A stretch of 64,000 nt of DNA from Thalassobius sp034670005 (GCF_034670005.1 NZ_JAXMOH010000006.1:124001-188000), one strand, 5' to 3'. Shown: positions 1-8,607, counted from the first letter of the stretch. Program-made: numbers and translations. The notes: a model not told the origin generated them from the sequence alone.

Positions 1-112
1 CCTGCAGGACCGGGTAGACGAAGCCCGCGATGCCGGTCGCAAATCGCTGCTGCTGCTGGTGCGTCGCGCCGGCGAGCCGCGCTTTGTCGCCTTGTCGGTC
101 AAGCAAGACTGA
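1..112 (+). CDS. C-terminal end of a Do/HtrA (DegP)-family periplasmic serine protease, 5' truncated
   Basis: The reading frame is open from the window edge and stops with TGA at 110-112. The 36 visible residues contain AGRKSLLLLVRR followed by GEPRFVALSVKQD, which matches the last strands of the second PDZ domain in Do-like periplasmic proteases (DegP/MucD). The catalytic domain lies outside the window, so the call rests on this tail only. A strong intrinsic terminator follows 24 bases after the stop, so the gene ends its transcription unit here. Confidence 0.6.
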   Translation, partial: LQDRVDEARDAGRKSLLLLVRRAGEPRFVALSVKQD

Positions 113-135
113 CAAAGCTTTCGACCGAAACGAAT

Positions 136-165
136 AAAGGCCGCTTGTAACAAGCGGCCTTTTTC
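136..165 (+). terminator. Rho-independent terminator after the protease gene
   Basis: An 11-bp perfect stem (AAGGCCGCTTG at 137-147 with CAAGCGGCCTT at 151-161) with a TAA loop runs directly into a T tract. It also carries an A tract on the left side, so it could act on both strands and stop the convergent lipoprotein gene as well. Confidence 0.9.
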
Positions 166-187
166 ATGCGGGGCACAGGGCGCCGGA

Positions 188-739
188 TCAGCCATCGGGG
201 TTTTCAACCGCGATCAGCCCCAGTTTCCGCGCTGCCGCCAGTGACAGAATGCCTGAATCCAACCCTTGCGGTTTTTGGTATTTGCGGATCGCGGCGCGGG
301 TCCGGGCATCCATTTCGCCGCTGAGCGCGCCATAATAGACCCCGCGCGCTTTCAGTGCTCGCTGCAAGGTCTCGACGAATTCAACCGTAAGACTGTCGCT
401 GCATGGCGTTTCGAACCAGGTTTCCTTGCGTTCCCGCACAACAGCCTGATGAACCTCGGTTTTATAGATCGCGGGCTCTATGACGCTGCCATCGGCCAGA
501 ATTTCCGCCGGTTGCAGCATGATCTGTTCGGTCACGGTTTCATAGATTGCCGGCACCACATGTTTGCCCCAGCAACTGTTCGGATCGGCCCCCGGCGGTG
601 CGGTTTCGACCTGCCGGGTGACCTCTGGTTCCGGTGTGATCGACGGCAACGGCAGTGAACTTCCGCACCCTGCAAGCAGGCCGCAGACCCCGATGAGGCC
701 CGAAATGGGGGACAGGATACGCATTGCTCGATAACTCAT
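188..739 (-). CDS. Lipoprotein with C-terminal peptidoglycan-binding-like domain
   Basis: The predicted product is about 183 aa. The N terminus has a short basic stretch, a hydrophobic core and the lipobox LLAGC, so it should be lipidated and anchored in a membrane facing the periplasm. A linker of about 80 residues follows, then a C-terminal segment (VETLQRALKARGVYYG and DARTRAAIRKYQ) that fits the PG_binding_1 fold used to hold cell wall. There is no catalytic domain. Two start codons are possible, 739 and 724; neither has a strong ribosome binding site, and a longer frame to 850 lacks a plausible signal peptide start. The gene is convergent with the upstream protease gene. The exact role is unknown. 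Confidence 0.65.
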   Translation of the reverse strand: MSYRAMRILSPISGLIGVCGLLAGCGSSLPLPSITPEPEVTRQVETAPPGADPNSCWGKHVVPAIYETVTEQIMLQPAEILADGSVIEPAIYKTEVHQAVVRERKETWFETPCSDSLTVEFVETLQRALKARGVYYGALSGEMDARTRAAIRKYQKPQGLDSGILSLAAARKLGLIAVENPDG

Positions 740-914
740 GACGTTTTTTATTCCATTCAGTGTAGCTTGTTTGACCTTTTGGCGAAAGAGACTTGAACGC
801 CTCCGAAACACAGGTGCTAAACGGGTCTTCACGCAAAAGGGACTGGTCACCGGTGCCCAGCTTGGCTAGGAAGTTTGTTGACACGGACAATGGTCAAAAT
901 CAGGAGGCCCCCGA

Positions 915-1238
915 ATGGCAAAAATTACCTATGTCGAACATAACGGCACCGAGCATGTCGTCGAAGTCGCCAACGGTCTGACCGTGATGGAAGGCGCCCG
1001 CGACAATAACATTCCCGGTATCGAAGCCGATTGCGGCGGCGCTTGCGCCTGTTCGACCTGCCACGTTTATGTCGATCCGGCCTGGGTGGAAAAACTGCCC
1101 AAAAAGGACGACATGGAAGAGGACATGCTGGATTTCGCCTTCGAACCCGATGCGGACCGGTCGCGCCTGACCTGTCAGATCAAAGTGACTGACGATCTCG
1201 ACGGCCTGGTCGTGAACATGCCCGAAAAACAAATCTGA
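915..1238 (+). CDS. Adrenodoxin-type [2Fe-2S] ferredoxin
   Basis: The 107-aa protein has the C-x5-C-x2-C cluster motif at Cys40, Cys46 and Cys49 (CGGACACSTC) and the fourth ligand at Cys86 (RLTCQIKV). Length and spacing match vertebrate-type/FdxB ferredoxins, which carry single electrons to cytochromes P450 or to Fe-S cluster assembly. Cys44 is an extra cysteine inside the loop. The start is fixed by AGGAGG at about 902-907. The stop TGA overlaps the next ATG (TGATG), so the downstream FG-GAP gene is translationally coupled. No P450 or reductase partner is visible nearby. Confidence 0.9.
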   Translation: MAKITYVEHNGTEHVVEVANGLTVMEGARDNNIPGIEADCGGACACSTCHVYVDPAWVEKLPKKDDMEEDMLDFAFEPDADRSRLTCQIKVTDDLDGLVVNMPEKQI

Positions 1239-1990
1239 TGCAGGTGCGGGCGCGGCGATATCCGTCCCGCCCGTGGCATTCGCTTGCCTGCCGCGCGGCC
1301 TTGTCACTGGGACTGTGGGCGGCGGTACAGGTGGCCCCGGCGGCGGCCGATATCCAATCGGCCCGCTATGTCGATCCGACACCGCGTTATGCGCATGGTG
1401 TGTTTGGCGACACTCTGGAATGGGCCGGATTGCAGATCCGCTTGTCAGACGGGCGCAGGGTGCGCGTCACCTTGCCCTCCGATCAGGTGTTCGAAGATCA
1501 GGCCCCGCGGCTGATTGATGTCGACCTTGATGGCGATGTCGAAATCGTGGTTGTGCAGACCGACATCGCGCGCGGCGCCTCTCTGGCGATCTATGACGAA
1601 AACGGATTGATCGCGGCAACGCCCCCGATCGGCCAGACCCATCGCTGGCTGGCGCCCTTGGGTGGGGCCGATCTGGATGGTGATGGCCGGGTGGAGCTGG
1701 CCTATATCGACCGGCCGCATCTGGCCCGGACGCTGCGGGTCTGGCGTTTCGAGGCCGGGGCGCTGACCGATGTCGCATCGCTGACCGGCCTGACCAATCA
1801 TCGTTTTGGTCAGGCTCGCATTTCCGGTGGTATCCGTGATTGCGGGACCGGGCCGGAAATCATCACCGCCGATGCCGATTGGCGCGATGTGATGGCGGTT
1901 CGGCTGACACAGGGGCGTCTTGTCGCCCGTCCTCTCGGGCGTTTTGACGGGCCGGACAGCTTTGCCCGGGCGCTGGACTGTCAGGACTGA
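1238..1990 (+). CDS. Periplasmic FG-GAP/VCBS-repeat-like protein of unknown function
   Basis: The 250-aa product has a basic N terminus and a hydrophobic stretch ending in APAAA, consistent with a Sec signal peptide. Two copies of a calcium-binding-like motif are visible (DVDLDGDVE near residue 91 and GADLDGDGR near residue 143), which is the signature of FG-GAP/VCBS beta-propeller blades. The start overlaps the ferredoxin stop, so the pair forms one transcription unit. The gene is convergent with the following membrane protein gene and their 3' ends overlap by 10 bp. No enzymatic motif is seen. Confidence 0.6.
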   Translation: MQVRARRYPSRPWHSLACRAALSLGLWAAVQVAPAAADIQSARYVDPTPRYAHGVFGDTLEWAGLQIRLSDGRRVRVTLPSDQVFEDQAPRLIDVDLDGDVEIVVVQTDIARGASLAIYDENGLIAATPPIGQTHRWLAPLGGADLDGDGRVELAYIDRPHLARTLRVWRFEAGALTDVASLTGLTNHRFGQARISGGIRDCGTGPEIITADADWRDVMAVRLTQGRLVARPLGRFDGPDSFARALDCQD

Positions 1991-2607
1991 GCCGCGTCGC
2001 GGACCCCTTGCACCAGCGCAGGGATGTCCGAGGCTGGCAAGCTCAGTACCGGTTTCCACGGCGCATAGAACCAACTTACCGCCGCCCCTAGAACCAGAAG
2101 CCCCCCCAGCGGCAGCGCCGCGTCACCGGCCCGCGATCCGGCACTGATCAGCACCGCGATGCCCAATCCCACAGCGCTCATTGCCCCGGTCACGCCAAGC
2201 GCAAACATGATAAGCCGCGCCCGGCCATAGTCGCCTATACCGACCGGAAAACCGGGCCGCGTTTCGGCAAGTGCGCGCGCGACCGCTTCGACCAGCGCCA
2301 GATGGGCCGCGCCATCGGCCGAATCCGCCGCCTGTGCCGTGTCCAGCTTGACGCCGATCCTGTGGCGCCCTCCCGGTCCGGCCAGATCCAGCCGGCGCAG
2401 GACGGCTTCGCCGTTGCGGGTTTCCACGAAATCAACGCGCCTGACCCGATGCAGGTCGATCTGCCAGAGGACCGCGCCATCCTCGGCCAGCCGCATCAGC
2501 AGCGCACCATCCAGTAAAAAACGGATCGACCCGCGCAAAGCGTCGGGTTTGAACCGGATTTCAAATGGCTCAGTGGCCAACGCTGCTGACCACACGCTCA
2601 CCGCCAA
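1981..2607 (-). CDS. Predicted membrane protein of unknown function (PH-like region plus two TM helices)
   Basis: The product is about 200 aa. The N-terminal 110 residues are soluble and beta-rich (FKPDALRGSIRFLLDG, IDLHRVRRVDFVE), and two hydrophobic helices lie at about residues 133-155 and 165-185. The reading frame opens with TTG at 2607; GTG at 2601 or 2595 are equally possible, and no start has a clear ribosome binding site. It begins inside the 3' end of the upstream PAS-LuxR gene (38-bp overlap), so translation is probably coupled to it. I do not recognise the family. Confidence 0.5.
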   Translation of the reverse strand: MAVSVWSAALATEPFEIRFKPDALRGSIRFLLDGALLMRLAEDGAVLWQIDLHRVRRVDFVETRNGEAVLRRLDLAGPGGRHRIGVKLDTAQAADSADGAAHLALVEAVARALAETRPGFPVGIGDYGRARLIMFALGVTGAMSAVGLGIAVLISAGSRAGDAALPLGGLLVLGAAVSWFYAPWKPVLSLPASDIPALVQGVRDAAQS

Positions 2608-3172
2608 TCGACACCAGCGACTGAAATAGACCGGCAGTATTGGACGCGCGAAATTTCTTCAGCAGGCGCGAACGATGCACTTCGACGGTACGGTGAGATA
2701 TGCCAAGGCTGATCGCTATTTCTTTCGACGTCTTGCCTTCGCCAATCAAGGTAAAGACCTCACGTTCGCGCCGGGTCAGCGGATAATAGGGCCTTGTGTC
2801 CGACAGATCGGCAAACGACCACACCGCCCGCCGGATCGGATCGTCCGGGGTGAAACTGTGGCCGCGCACCCGGCACCAGAACAGCTCGCCGGTTTTACGC
2901 ATCATGACCCGTTCGTCCCAGTAGGAATTGTTCTCCCGAAAATCCTTGTCGCCGCGATGGCGGATATTCACGAATTCTTCCTGCGTCGGATAAAGCGGCG
3001 CGAAGCTCTGGTCGCGCAATTCCGACGCGTTGTATCGGAACATGTGCGCAAAGGTCGGGTTGCAGTCGCGGATCACCCGGCTTTCGGTCACCACAAGCCC
3101 AACCGGCGCGAATTCGTAGATCAGTTTGGTGAAGTCACCGCTGTCATACGCGTCAGATATCAGGTTTTCCAT
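2570..3172 (-). CDS. PAS domain-containing LuxR-type transcriptional regulator
   Basis: The 200-aa protein has an N-terminal PAS sensor (about residues 15-130, with FAPVGLVVTESRVIRDCNP and the MMRKTGELFWCRVRGH strand) and a C-terminal LuxR/FixJ helix-turn-helix (LTRREREVFTLIGEGKTSKE, then RTVEVHRSRLLKKF). There is no receiver domain, so it is not a standard two-component regulator; activity is probably set by a ligand or redox signal in the PAS domain. It overlaps the downstream membrane-protein gene by 38 bp. No autoinducer synthase is nearby, so quorum sensing is not implied. Confidence 0.85.
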   Translation of the reverse strand: MENLISDAYDSGDFTKLIYEFAPVGLVVTESRVIRDCNPTFAHMFRYNASELRDQSFAPLYPTQEEFVNIRHRGDKDFRENNSYWDERVMMRKTGELFWCRVRGHSFTPDDPIRRAVWSFADLSDTRPYYPLTRREREVFTLIGEGKTSKEIAISLGISHRTVEVHRSRLLKKFRASNTAGLFQSLVSIGGERVVSSVGH

Positions 3173-3281
3173 ATGTCGTGCCGCTCCGGGCCCTGGGGGA
3201 TTGCAAGCCTTGCCATGATAGGGATGTCACCGGTTCGACGCAATCGTCCGCTGCGCCGGACCGGTGTCCCTGTTTCACAGC

Positions 3282-4544
3282 TCAGAGCGCACGCCAGCCG
3301 ATGTCGCGGCGGCAGAACCCTTGCGCCCAGTCGATCTTGTCCACCATCGCATAGGCGCGATCCGCCGCTTCGCGCAACGACGCGCCGCGCGCGGTCACAT
3401 TCAGAACCCGGCCACCGGTGGCGATGATCTGGCCATCCTTCTTGCCGGTTCCGGCATGGAAACACATTTCGAAACTCGTTTCCGGCAGATCGTCCAGGCC
3501 GCGGATCACGCTGCCCTTTTCATACGCGCCGGGATAGCCATTGGCGGCCATGACGACCGATACCGCATGATCGTCACCCCAATTGACCCGCGCCTCGGCC
3601 AGTCGGCCCTCGGCGCAGGCCTGCATCAGGTCCAGCGCCTGCGCGCCCAGACGCATCATCAGCACCTGACATTCCGGGTCGCCAAATCGCACGTTATATT
3701 CCACCAATCGCGGCTGGCCGTCCTTGATCATGAACCCGGCATAAAGCACGCCCTGATACGGCGTGCCGCGATCAGCCATAACTTTCATCGTCGGCCTGAT
3801 GATTTCCGCCATCGCTTTTTCTGCGATCTCATCCGACAGAACCGGGGCAGGGGAATAGGCCCCCATGCCGCCGGTGTTCAGGCCGGTATCGCCTTCACCG
3901 ACGCGCTTGTGATCCTGCGCGGTGCCAATCGGCAGGCAGGTCTCGCCATCCACCAGAATGAAAAAGGACGCCTCTTCGCCCTCCATGAATTCCTCGATCA
4001 CCACCTCGGCCCCGGCCTGCCCGAATTCACCGCCGAACATATCGTCGATGGCGGCCAGCGCGGTCGCTTCGTCCATCGCCACGATCACGCCCTTGCCCGC
4101 AGCCAGCCCGTCGGCCTTGACCACGATCGGCGCGCCCTGCTGCCGGATATAGGCCTTGGCGGCCTCTGCATCGGTGAAATGGGCATAGCCCGCCGTCGGG
4201 GCCTTCGCCGCATCGCAAACTTCCTTGGTGAAGCTTTTCGACGCTTCCAGCTTCGCCGCCGCTTCGGACGGGCCAAACACCAGAACCCCTGCCTCGCGCA
4301 GCCGGTCCGCCACCCCCGCGGCCAGCGGCGCCTCGGGGCCGATGATGACGAAATCGATGGTGTTTTCTTCGCAGAAATTCACCACCGCCGCGCCGTTCAG
4401 AATGTCCAGGTTGGCACAGGTCGCAATCGCGGCGATCCCGGCATTGCCCGGTGCCACGATCAGCTTGTCGCATTTGGGGTTCTGCATCACCGCCCATGCC
4501 AGCGCATGTTCGCGCCCGCCGCTGCCCAGGATCAGGATATTCAT
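3282..4544 (-). CDS. purD: Phosphoribosylamine--glycine ligase (GARS)
   Basis: PurD catalyses the second step of de novo purine synthesis: phosphoribosylamine + glycine + ATP to glycinamide ribonucleotide. The 420-aa product starts MNILILGSGGREHALAWA, the usual PurD N-terminal motif, and contains the ATP-grasp region (PIVVKADGLAAGKGV, VIEEFMEGEEASFF, YNVRFGDPECQ). The open frame runs further upstream to 5603, but that part is antisense to xseA; the start at 4544 matches the family. The gene is divergent from xseA with 78 bp between the start codons. Confidence 0.97.
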   Translation of the reverse strand: MNILILGSGGREHALAWAVMQNPKCDKLIVAPGNAGIAAIATCANLDILNGAAVVNFCEENTIDFVIIGPEAPLAAGVADRLREAGVLVFGPSEAAAKLEASKSFTKEVCDAAKAPTAGYAHFTDAEAAKAYIRQQGAPIVVKADGLAAGKGVIVAMDEATALAAIDDMFGGEFGQAGAEVVIEEFMEGEEASFFILVDGETCLPIGTAQDHKRVGEGDTGLNTGGMGAYSPAPVLSDEIAEKAMAEIIRPTMKVMADRGTPYQGVLYAGFMIKDGQPRLVEYNVRFGDPECQVLMMRLGAQALDLMQACAEGRLAEARVNWGDDHAVSVVMAANGYPGAYEKGSVIRGLDDLPETSFEMCFHAGTGKKDGQIIATGGRVLNVTARGASLREAADRAYAMVDKIDWAQGFCRRDIGWRAL

Positions 4545-4622
4545 ACCGGCTCTCTCCGCTTGGCCTTCTGTTTGAGGCGTTCTAAGGTGGCTGGAGGCAG
4601 GAAACAAGACAGGCAAATTCCG

Positions 4623-6173
4623 ATGTCCGATCTGATCGACGATCCCCGCGAAGGCGAAAACGCCCCGGAATTCAGCGTGTCGGAACTGTCCGGCGCGATC
4701 AAACGGATGATCGAAGGCGAATTCGCCCATGTCCGTATCCGGGGCGAAGTCGGCCGGGTGTCGATGCCGCGCTCGGGACATGTCTATCTGGATCTCAAGG
4801 ATGACCGCTCGGTGATCGCCGGGGTAATCTGGAAAGGCGTCGCCTCGAAACTGACCACCAGACCCGAAGAAGGCATGGAAGTCATCGCAACCGGCCGCCT
4901 GACCACCTTCCCGGGCCAGTCGAAATACCAGATCGTGATCGAGGATATGAAACCGGCGGGCATGGGCGCGCTGATGGCGATGCTGGAAAAGCGTAAACAG
5001 ATGCTGGCCGCCGAAGGGCTGTTCGCGCCCGAACGTAAAAGGCCGCTGCCGTACCTGCCCGAAGTGATCGGCGTCGTGACCTCGCCCTCTGGCGCGGTGA
5101 TCCGCGATATCCTGCACCGGCTGCGCGACCGGTTCCCGCGCAAGGTGCTGATCTGGCCGGTGGCGGTGCAGGGCGAAAAATGCGCCACCGAAGTGGCCCG
5201 CGCCATCGCCGGGTTCAACGCGCTGAACCCGGGCGGCGCGCTGCCGCGCCCCGACCTGTTGATCGTGGCCCGTGGCGGTGGCTCGATCGAAGACCTCTGG
5301 GGCTTCAACGAAGAAATCGTCGCCCGCGCCGCTGCCGCCTCGGACATCCCGCTGATTTCGGCGGTTGGGCATGAAACCGACACCACGCTGATTGATTATG
5401 TTTCCGACATGCGTGCGCCGACCCCCACGGCGGCGGCGGAACTGGCGGTGCCGGTGCGGCTGGAATTGCTCGGCTGGCTCGATCAGCAGGGCGCGCGGCT
5501 GACCCGGGCGCTGACCCAGGGGATCGGTCAGCGCGGTCAGCGTCTGCGCGATCTCAGCCGCGCCCTGCCACGCGCCGACACCTTGCTGGAAGGCCCGCGG
5601 CAACGGCTCGATGGCTGGGGGGATCGGTTGCCGCAGGCGCTGATCCGCTCGGTGCAGTTGCGTCAGGTGAGGCTCTCTGACATTCGCGGCGGGCTGCGCC
5701 CGGCCAACTTGACGCGCCGGATCGAGGCGGAAAAACGCGCCCTTACCGCACTCTCGCCCCGCCTTGCGGCAGGTCTCCAGCGGGGTGTCGATGCCAAGCG
5801 CGAAGCGCTGGGGCGGCGCGCGGACCGGCTGAAGATCGAACCGCTCAAACGCGACCTGACGCGCAAACGCGATGAATTCACCGGCTTGTCAAAGCGGCTG
5901 TCGGAGGCGGCCAATCGACAGACCGCCGATTGGCAGGGCCAGATCGACGCGCTCGACCGGCTGCGCGAAACGCTGGGCTACAAGGCGACGCTGAAACGGG
6001 GCTACGCGGTGGTGCGCGGCGATGGCGATGTCGTCACCAGCAAGAAGGCGGCAGGCAAGGCGCAGGAACTGGAAATCGAATTCGCCGATGGTCGCCTCAC
6101 CCTTGGCGCCAAGCCGGTAAAACCCCCGGCCAAGTCAAAACCCAAACCTCCCGAACAGGGCAGCCTGTTCTGA
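4623..6173 (+). CDS. xseA: Exodeoxyribonuclease VII large subunit
   Basis: XseA with XseB degrades single-stranded DNA into oligonucleotides. The 516-aa protein has the N-terminal OB-fold (FSVSELSGAIKRMIEGEF, VRIRGEVGRVSMPRSGHVYL) and the catalytic domain motifs PSGAVIRDI, VARGGGSIEDLWGFNEE and GHETDTTLIDYVSDMRAPTP, followed by a long coiled-coil-prone Arg/Leu-rich region and a Lys/Pro-rich tail. The frame extends upstream to 3264 but that part is antisense to purD. The xseB partner is not in the window. Confidence 0.96.
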   Translation: MSDLIDDPREGENAPEFSVSELSGAIKRMIEGEFAHVRIRGEVGRVSMPRSGHVYLDLKDDRSVIAGVIWKGVASKLTTRPEEGMEVIATGRLTTFPGQSKYQIVIEDMKPAGMGALMAMLEKRKQMLAAEGLFAPERKRPLPYLPEVIGVVTSPSGAVIRDILHRLRDRFPRKVLIWPVAVQGEKCATEVARAIAGFNALNPGGALPRPDLLIVARGGGSIEDLWGFNEEIVARAAAASDIPLISAVGHETDTTLIDYVSDMRAPTPTAAAELAVPVRLELLGWLDQQGARLTRALTQGIGQRGQRLRDLSRALPRADTLLEGPRQRLDGWGDRLPQALIRSVQLRQVRLSDIRGGLRPANLTRRIEAEKRALTALSPRLAAGLQRGVDAKREALGRRADRLKIEPLKRDLTRKRDEFTGLSKRLSEAANRQTADWQGQIDALDRLRETLGYKATLKRGYAVVRGDGDVVTSKKAAGKAQELEIEFADGRLTLGAKPVKPPAKSKPKPPEQGSLF

Positions 6174-6182
6174 TCTTCTTCT
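6153..6182 (+). terminator. Weak hairpin at the 3' end of xseA
   Basis: A 7-bp perfect inverted repeat (GAACAGG at 6153-6159, CCTGTTC at 6164-6170) sits across the last codons of xseA and is followed by a pyrimidine-rich TTCTTCTTTT tract. It may work as a weak intrinsic terminator between xseA and the convergent alkB-like gene. Confidence 0.35.
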
Positions 6183-6187
6183 TTTGA

Positions 6188-7204
6188 CTAAATCCCCAGG
6201 GTTTCAATCCGTGGGTCCATCACCCGCCGCCACAGGTTTGGCCACAACGCGATCACCGCCATCACCGGCAGCGAATGCGGCAATACCGGCATGTCCGGGG
6301 TCAGCCGCAGGGCCGGGTAATGCCGGGTTGGATGGATGTGATGATCGGAATGGCGCGGCGCGTTCAGCATCATCGCGCTGGAATAGCGATGCGGCGTGTT
6401 CCAGCTATGCTCGGGTCCAACCGCAACCGGCTTGCCGGACAGGCCCTGACCGCGCTGCAACCCGTAATGCTGAACATAATCCGACAGCAGCATTTGCAGC
6501 TGGGCATAGGCGGCCACTGCGATCAGCGCGGCAAACCCTCCGGGTCCGAAAATTGCGGTGGCGATCATCAGGGTCGCGGCGGCGCCCCCGACATACCGGG
6601 AATAGGGATGGCTCAGGACCGATGCCCGCCCGATCCGGGCGCGGCGCTGGTTTTCGGCGGCCAACCCGGCCTTGAACGCGCCGATCCAGCCGCGTTTGAC
6701 AAAGCGCCAGAACCCTTCGCCCCTGCGGGCGGAACTGGGGTCGGCGGCGGTGGCGACATGGCTGTGATGCACCAGAAGATGCGCCGAAATGTGATGCCCG
6801 ATCAGCAGGGTGATATAGACCATCTTGCCCAATCCGGCGAGCCAGCGATTGCCGCGATGGATCAGTTCATGCGCGTTGGGGTGGCCGATCTGGCCGAAAA
6901 ATAAACCAAACCCTGCCAGCAGCCCGGCGCGTTCCCATCCGCCCAGACCGCTATCGCCGCCAATCGCCCAGACCGCCAGGGTCAGCATCGGCAGATGCAG
7001 CAGCGCCAGCAAAGCCGACAACCCGTCACCGGCGGGAAATTCGCTGTCGGGGCGGGATGTTGGCCCCGGCGGGATCAGCCGGTCCATGGTAAAGGTGAAA
7101 ACGGTGATGAACAGCAACGCGATCAGAATCCACATTCCGCCATACAGCGCCGACAGGATCAGCAGGCAGGCCGGGGCCAGCGTGGCGAAGGTGAAAAGGG
7201 CCAT
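6188..7204 (-). CDS. AlkB-like membrane-bound non-heme di-iron hydroxylase
   Basis: The 338-aa integral membrane protein has the histidine boxes of the alkane monooxygenase/fatty-acid hydroxylase superfamily: HPNAHELIH, GHH followed by VHHSHVATAADP, a YVQHYGL motif and APRHSDHHIHP. These ligate a di-iron centre that hydroxylates alkyl chains using O2 and reduced rubredoxin or ferredoxin. It is shorter than classical AlkB (about 400 aa), so alkane use itself is not assured. The start at 7204 has AGGA seven bases upstream; a longer frame to 7267 lacks this. No rubredoxin is adjacent; the ferredoxin at 915-1238 is the nearest electron carrier. Confidence 0.85.
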   Translation of the reverse strand: MALFTFATLAPACLLILSALYGGMWILIALLFITVFTFTMDRLIPPGPTSRPDSEFPAGDGLSALLALLHLPMLTLAVWAIGGDSGLGGWERAGLLAGFGLFFGQIGHPNAHELIHRGNRWLAGLGKMVYITLLIGHHISAHLLVHHSHVATAADPSSARRGEGFWRFVKRGWIGAFKAGLAAENQRRARIGRASVLSHPYSRYVGGAAATLMIATAIFGPGGFAALIAVAAYAQLQMLLSDYVQHYGLQRGQGLSGKPVAVGPEHSWNTPHRYSSAMMLNAPRHSDHHIHPTRHYPALRLTPDMPVLPHSLPVMAVIALWPNLWRRVMDPRIETLGI

Positions 7205-7358
7205 AAAACATTCCTGCGGGCGGTGGGTTACGCGTCGCAGGCTACCCCGAAGATCGCGCGGCGACAATTCTTTCAGGCGTTAGGCGGTTTTGTTGTGTCT
7301 CGGCATTAAATTGCGAATTACGAGCCAAATTCTGAGAATAAAAGTTGAAAAATAAAAA

Positions 7359-7748
7359 TTATACCCCGACATCCGGACCCAGACACAGCATCGGTTCATC
7401 CGATTTATTGACCTCATACAGCACCGTTTGCGCCGGATCGTTTTCGAACCGCGCCACCAATCCACCCGGGCTTTGGAAAAAGGTCCAGCATTGAGGATCC
7501 GGCCCTTCTTCATAAACAAAACAGATCATGCCGCCGGATTCATACCATGTGCCATCCTTGCATTTGCCATCAAGGAAGGACCAGCGCACCCGGCGGTTCT
7601 CAAGATATTCCTCGCCGCCATAAGGCGCATCGCCATCCGCGTAATAAAACGTCTTGCCGCGCGTGTAGGCGTCGAATTCGGCCCCAGACATGGCCTGCTC
7701 AGCCTGTAGCGGCGCGGCGAAAAATAGCAGTGGCATAATCCATTTCAT
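7359..7748 (-). CDS. Small secreted cysteine-containing protein of unknown function
   Basis: The 129-aa product begins with a short signal peptide (MKWIMPLLFFAAPLQA) and has four cysteines in the mature part (GKCKDG, MICFVY, PQCWTF, MLCLGP) that could form two disulfides in the periplasm. It is rich in Tyr, Trp and Gly. I do not recognise a named family. The 154 bp between it and the alkB-like gene is AT-rich and shows no clear hairpin. Confidence 0.6.
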   Translation of the reverse strand: MKWIMPLLFFAAPLQAEQAMSGAEFDAYTRGKTFYYADGDAPYGGEEYLENRRVRWSFLDGKCKDGTWYESGGMICFVYEEGPDPQCWTFFQSPGGLVARFENDPAQTVLYEVNKSDEPMLCLGPDVGV

Positions 7749-7829
7749 GCCGCCATCCTGAGCAACAAATGGCCAAAGGCCAAGTCACAATTGCGCGTGT
7801 GGGGTTCCGGCAGGGATGGGACAGATTTG

Positions 7830-8489
7830 ATGATGACCGCAGCACCCTATGGCATCGCACCCGGATTTCTGCTGATCGGGGCGGCGTTGTCCCTTACCTA
7901 TCTGATCGGATTTTGCTGGCGCGGGCCGGGGCTGATCAAAACGCTGGTCAAAACCGGCGCGGTTGCAGCACCCGCCTTCGGGATCAGCCTTGCCGGGGCT
8001 TCGGGCTGGGCCTTGGCGGGGCTCTGGGCCTGTGTTGCGGGGGATTTCCTGTTGTCGCGCCCCGGCGAGGCATGGCTGAAATCGGGGATCGCGGCCTTTG
8101 CGCTGGGGCATATTTTCTATGTTCTGGCCTTGCTGACAGGGTTCGGCCCGGGGTTCGGTGCCGATTGGATCGGCGGGGCGGTGCCTTTGGCTTTGCTCCT
8201 GCTGGGCCTGTCGACCGAACTCTGGCTGATCCCGCATTGCGGCCCGCTGAAGGGACCGGTGCGGTTCTATGTCCTGCTGATCCTCGTCATGGGCGGCATT
8301 GCCGCGCAATTACCGATTCCTCGGATTCCGGTCCTGGCCGGTGCGCTGACCTTCATTCTGTCCGATCTGATCCTCTCGGTGGAACTTTTCGTGCTGTCTG
8401 GGGGATGGTTCGGCCGGCTGGCGCCATTCTTCATTTGGTTCTTTTACTACGCGGCGCAAGTTCTTCTTTTCATGGGATTTATGGGCTAA
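7830..8489 (+). CDS. YhhN-family (TMEM86-like) integral membrane protein
   Basis: The product of about 219 aa is almost entirely hydrophobic with about eight membrane segments. The segment VAGDFLLSRPGEAWLKSGIAAFALGHIFYVLAL carries the D-x-L and F-x-x-G-x-x-x-F-x-x-x-H-x-x-Y pattern of the YhhN family, whose eukaryotic member TMEM86B is a lysoplasmalogenase. Whether this member hydrolyses lysoplasmalogens is not known. The start is ATG at 7830 or 7833; a longer frame opens with TTG at 7791. Confidence 0.75.
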   Translation: MMTAAPYGIAPGFLLIGAALSLTYLIGFCWRGPGLIKTLVKTGAVAAPAFGISLAGASGWALAGLWACVAGDFLLSRPGEAWLKSGIAAFALGHIFYVLALLTGFGPGFGADWIGGAVPLALLLLGLSTELWLIPHCGPLKGPVRFYVLLILVMGGIAAQLPIPRIPVLAGALTFILSDLILSVELFVLSGGWFGRLAPFFIWFFYYAAQVLLFMGFMG

Positions 8490-8607
8490 AGATACACGCT
8501 GCCCCACAGGGTTTTCCACAGCGGTATCCCCAAGGAAATAAGGCCCGGGGCTTCCAATGCCGGGTCAGAGTGGCTAGGTCAATTCAAATACCTACGGAAT
8601 CCCCCAG

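Noticed and set aside
3264..4622. Long upstream extension of the xseA reading frame (969 aa in total)
   Set aside because: The extension is antisense to the well-supported purD gene; XseA homologues start at the MSDLIDD codon at 4623.
4545..5603. Upstream extension of the purD reading frame
   Set aside because: It is antisense to xseA and lacks any family similarity; the PurD N-terminal motif begins at 4544.
8512..8520. TTTTCCACA, a possible DnaA box
   Set aside because: A single near-match without neighbouring boxes or an AT-rich unwinding element; not an origin.
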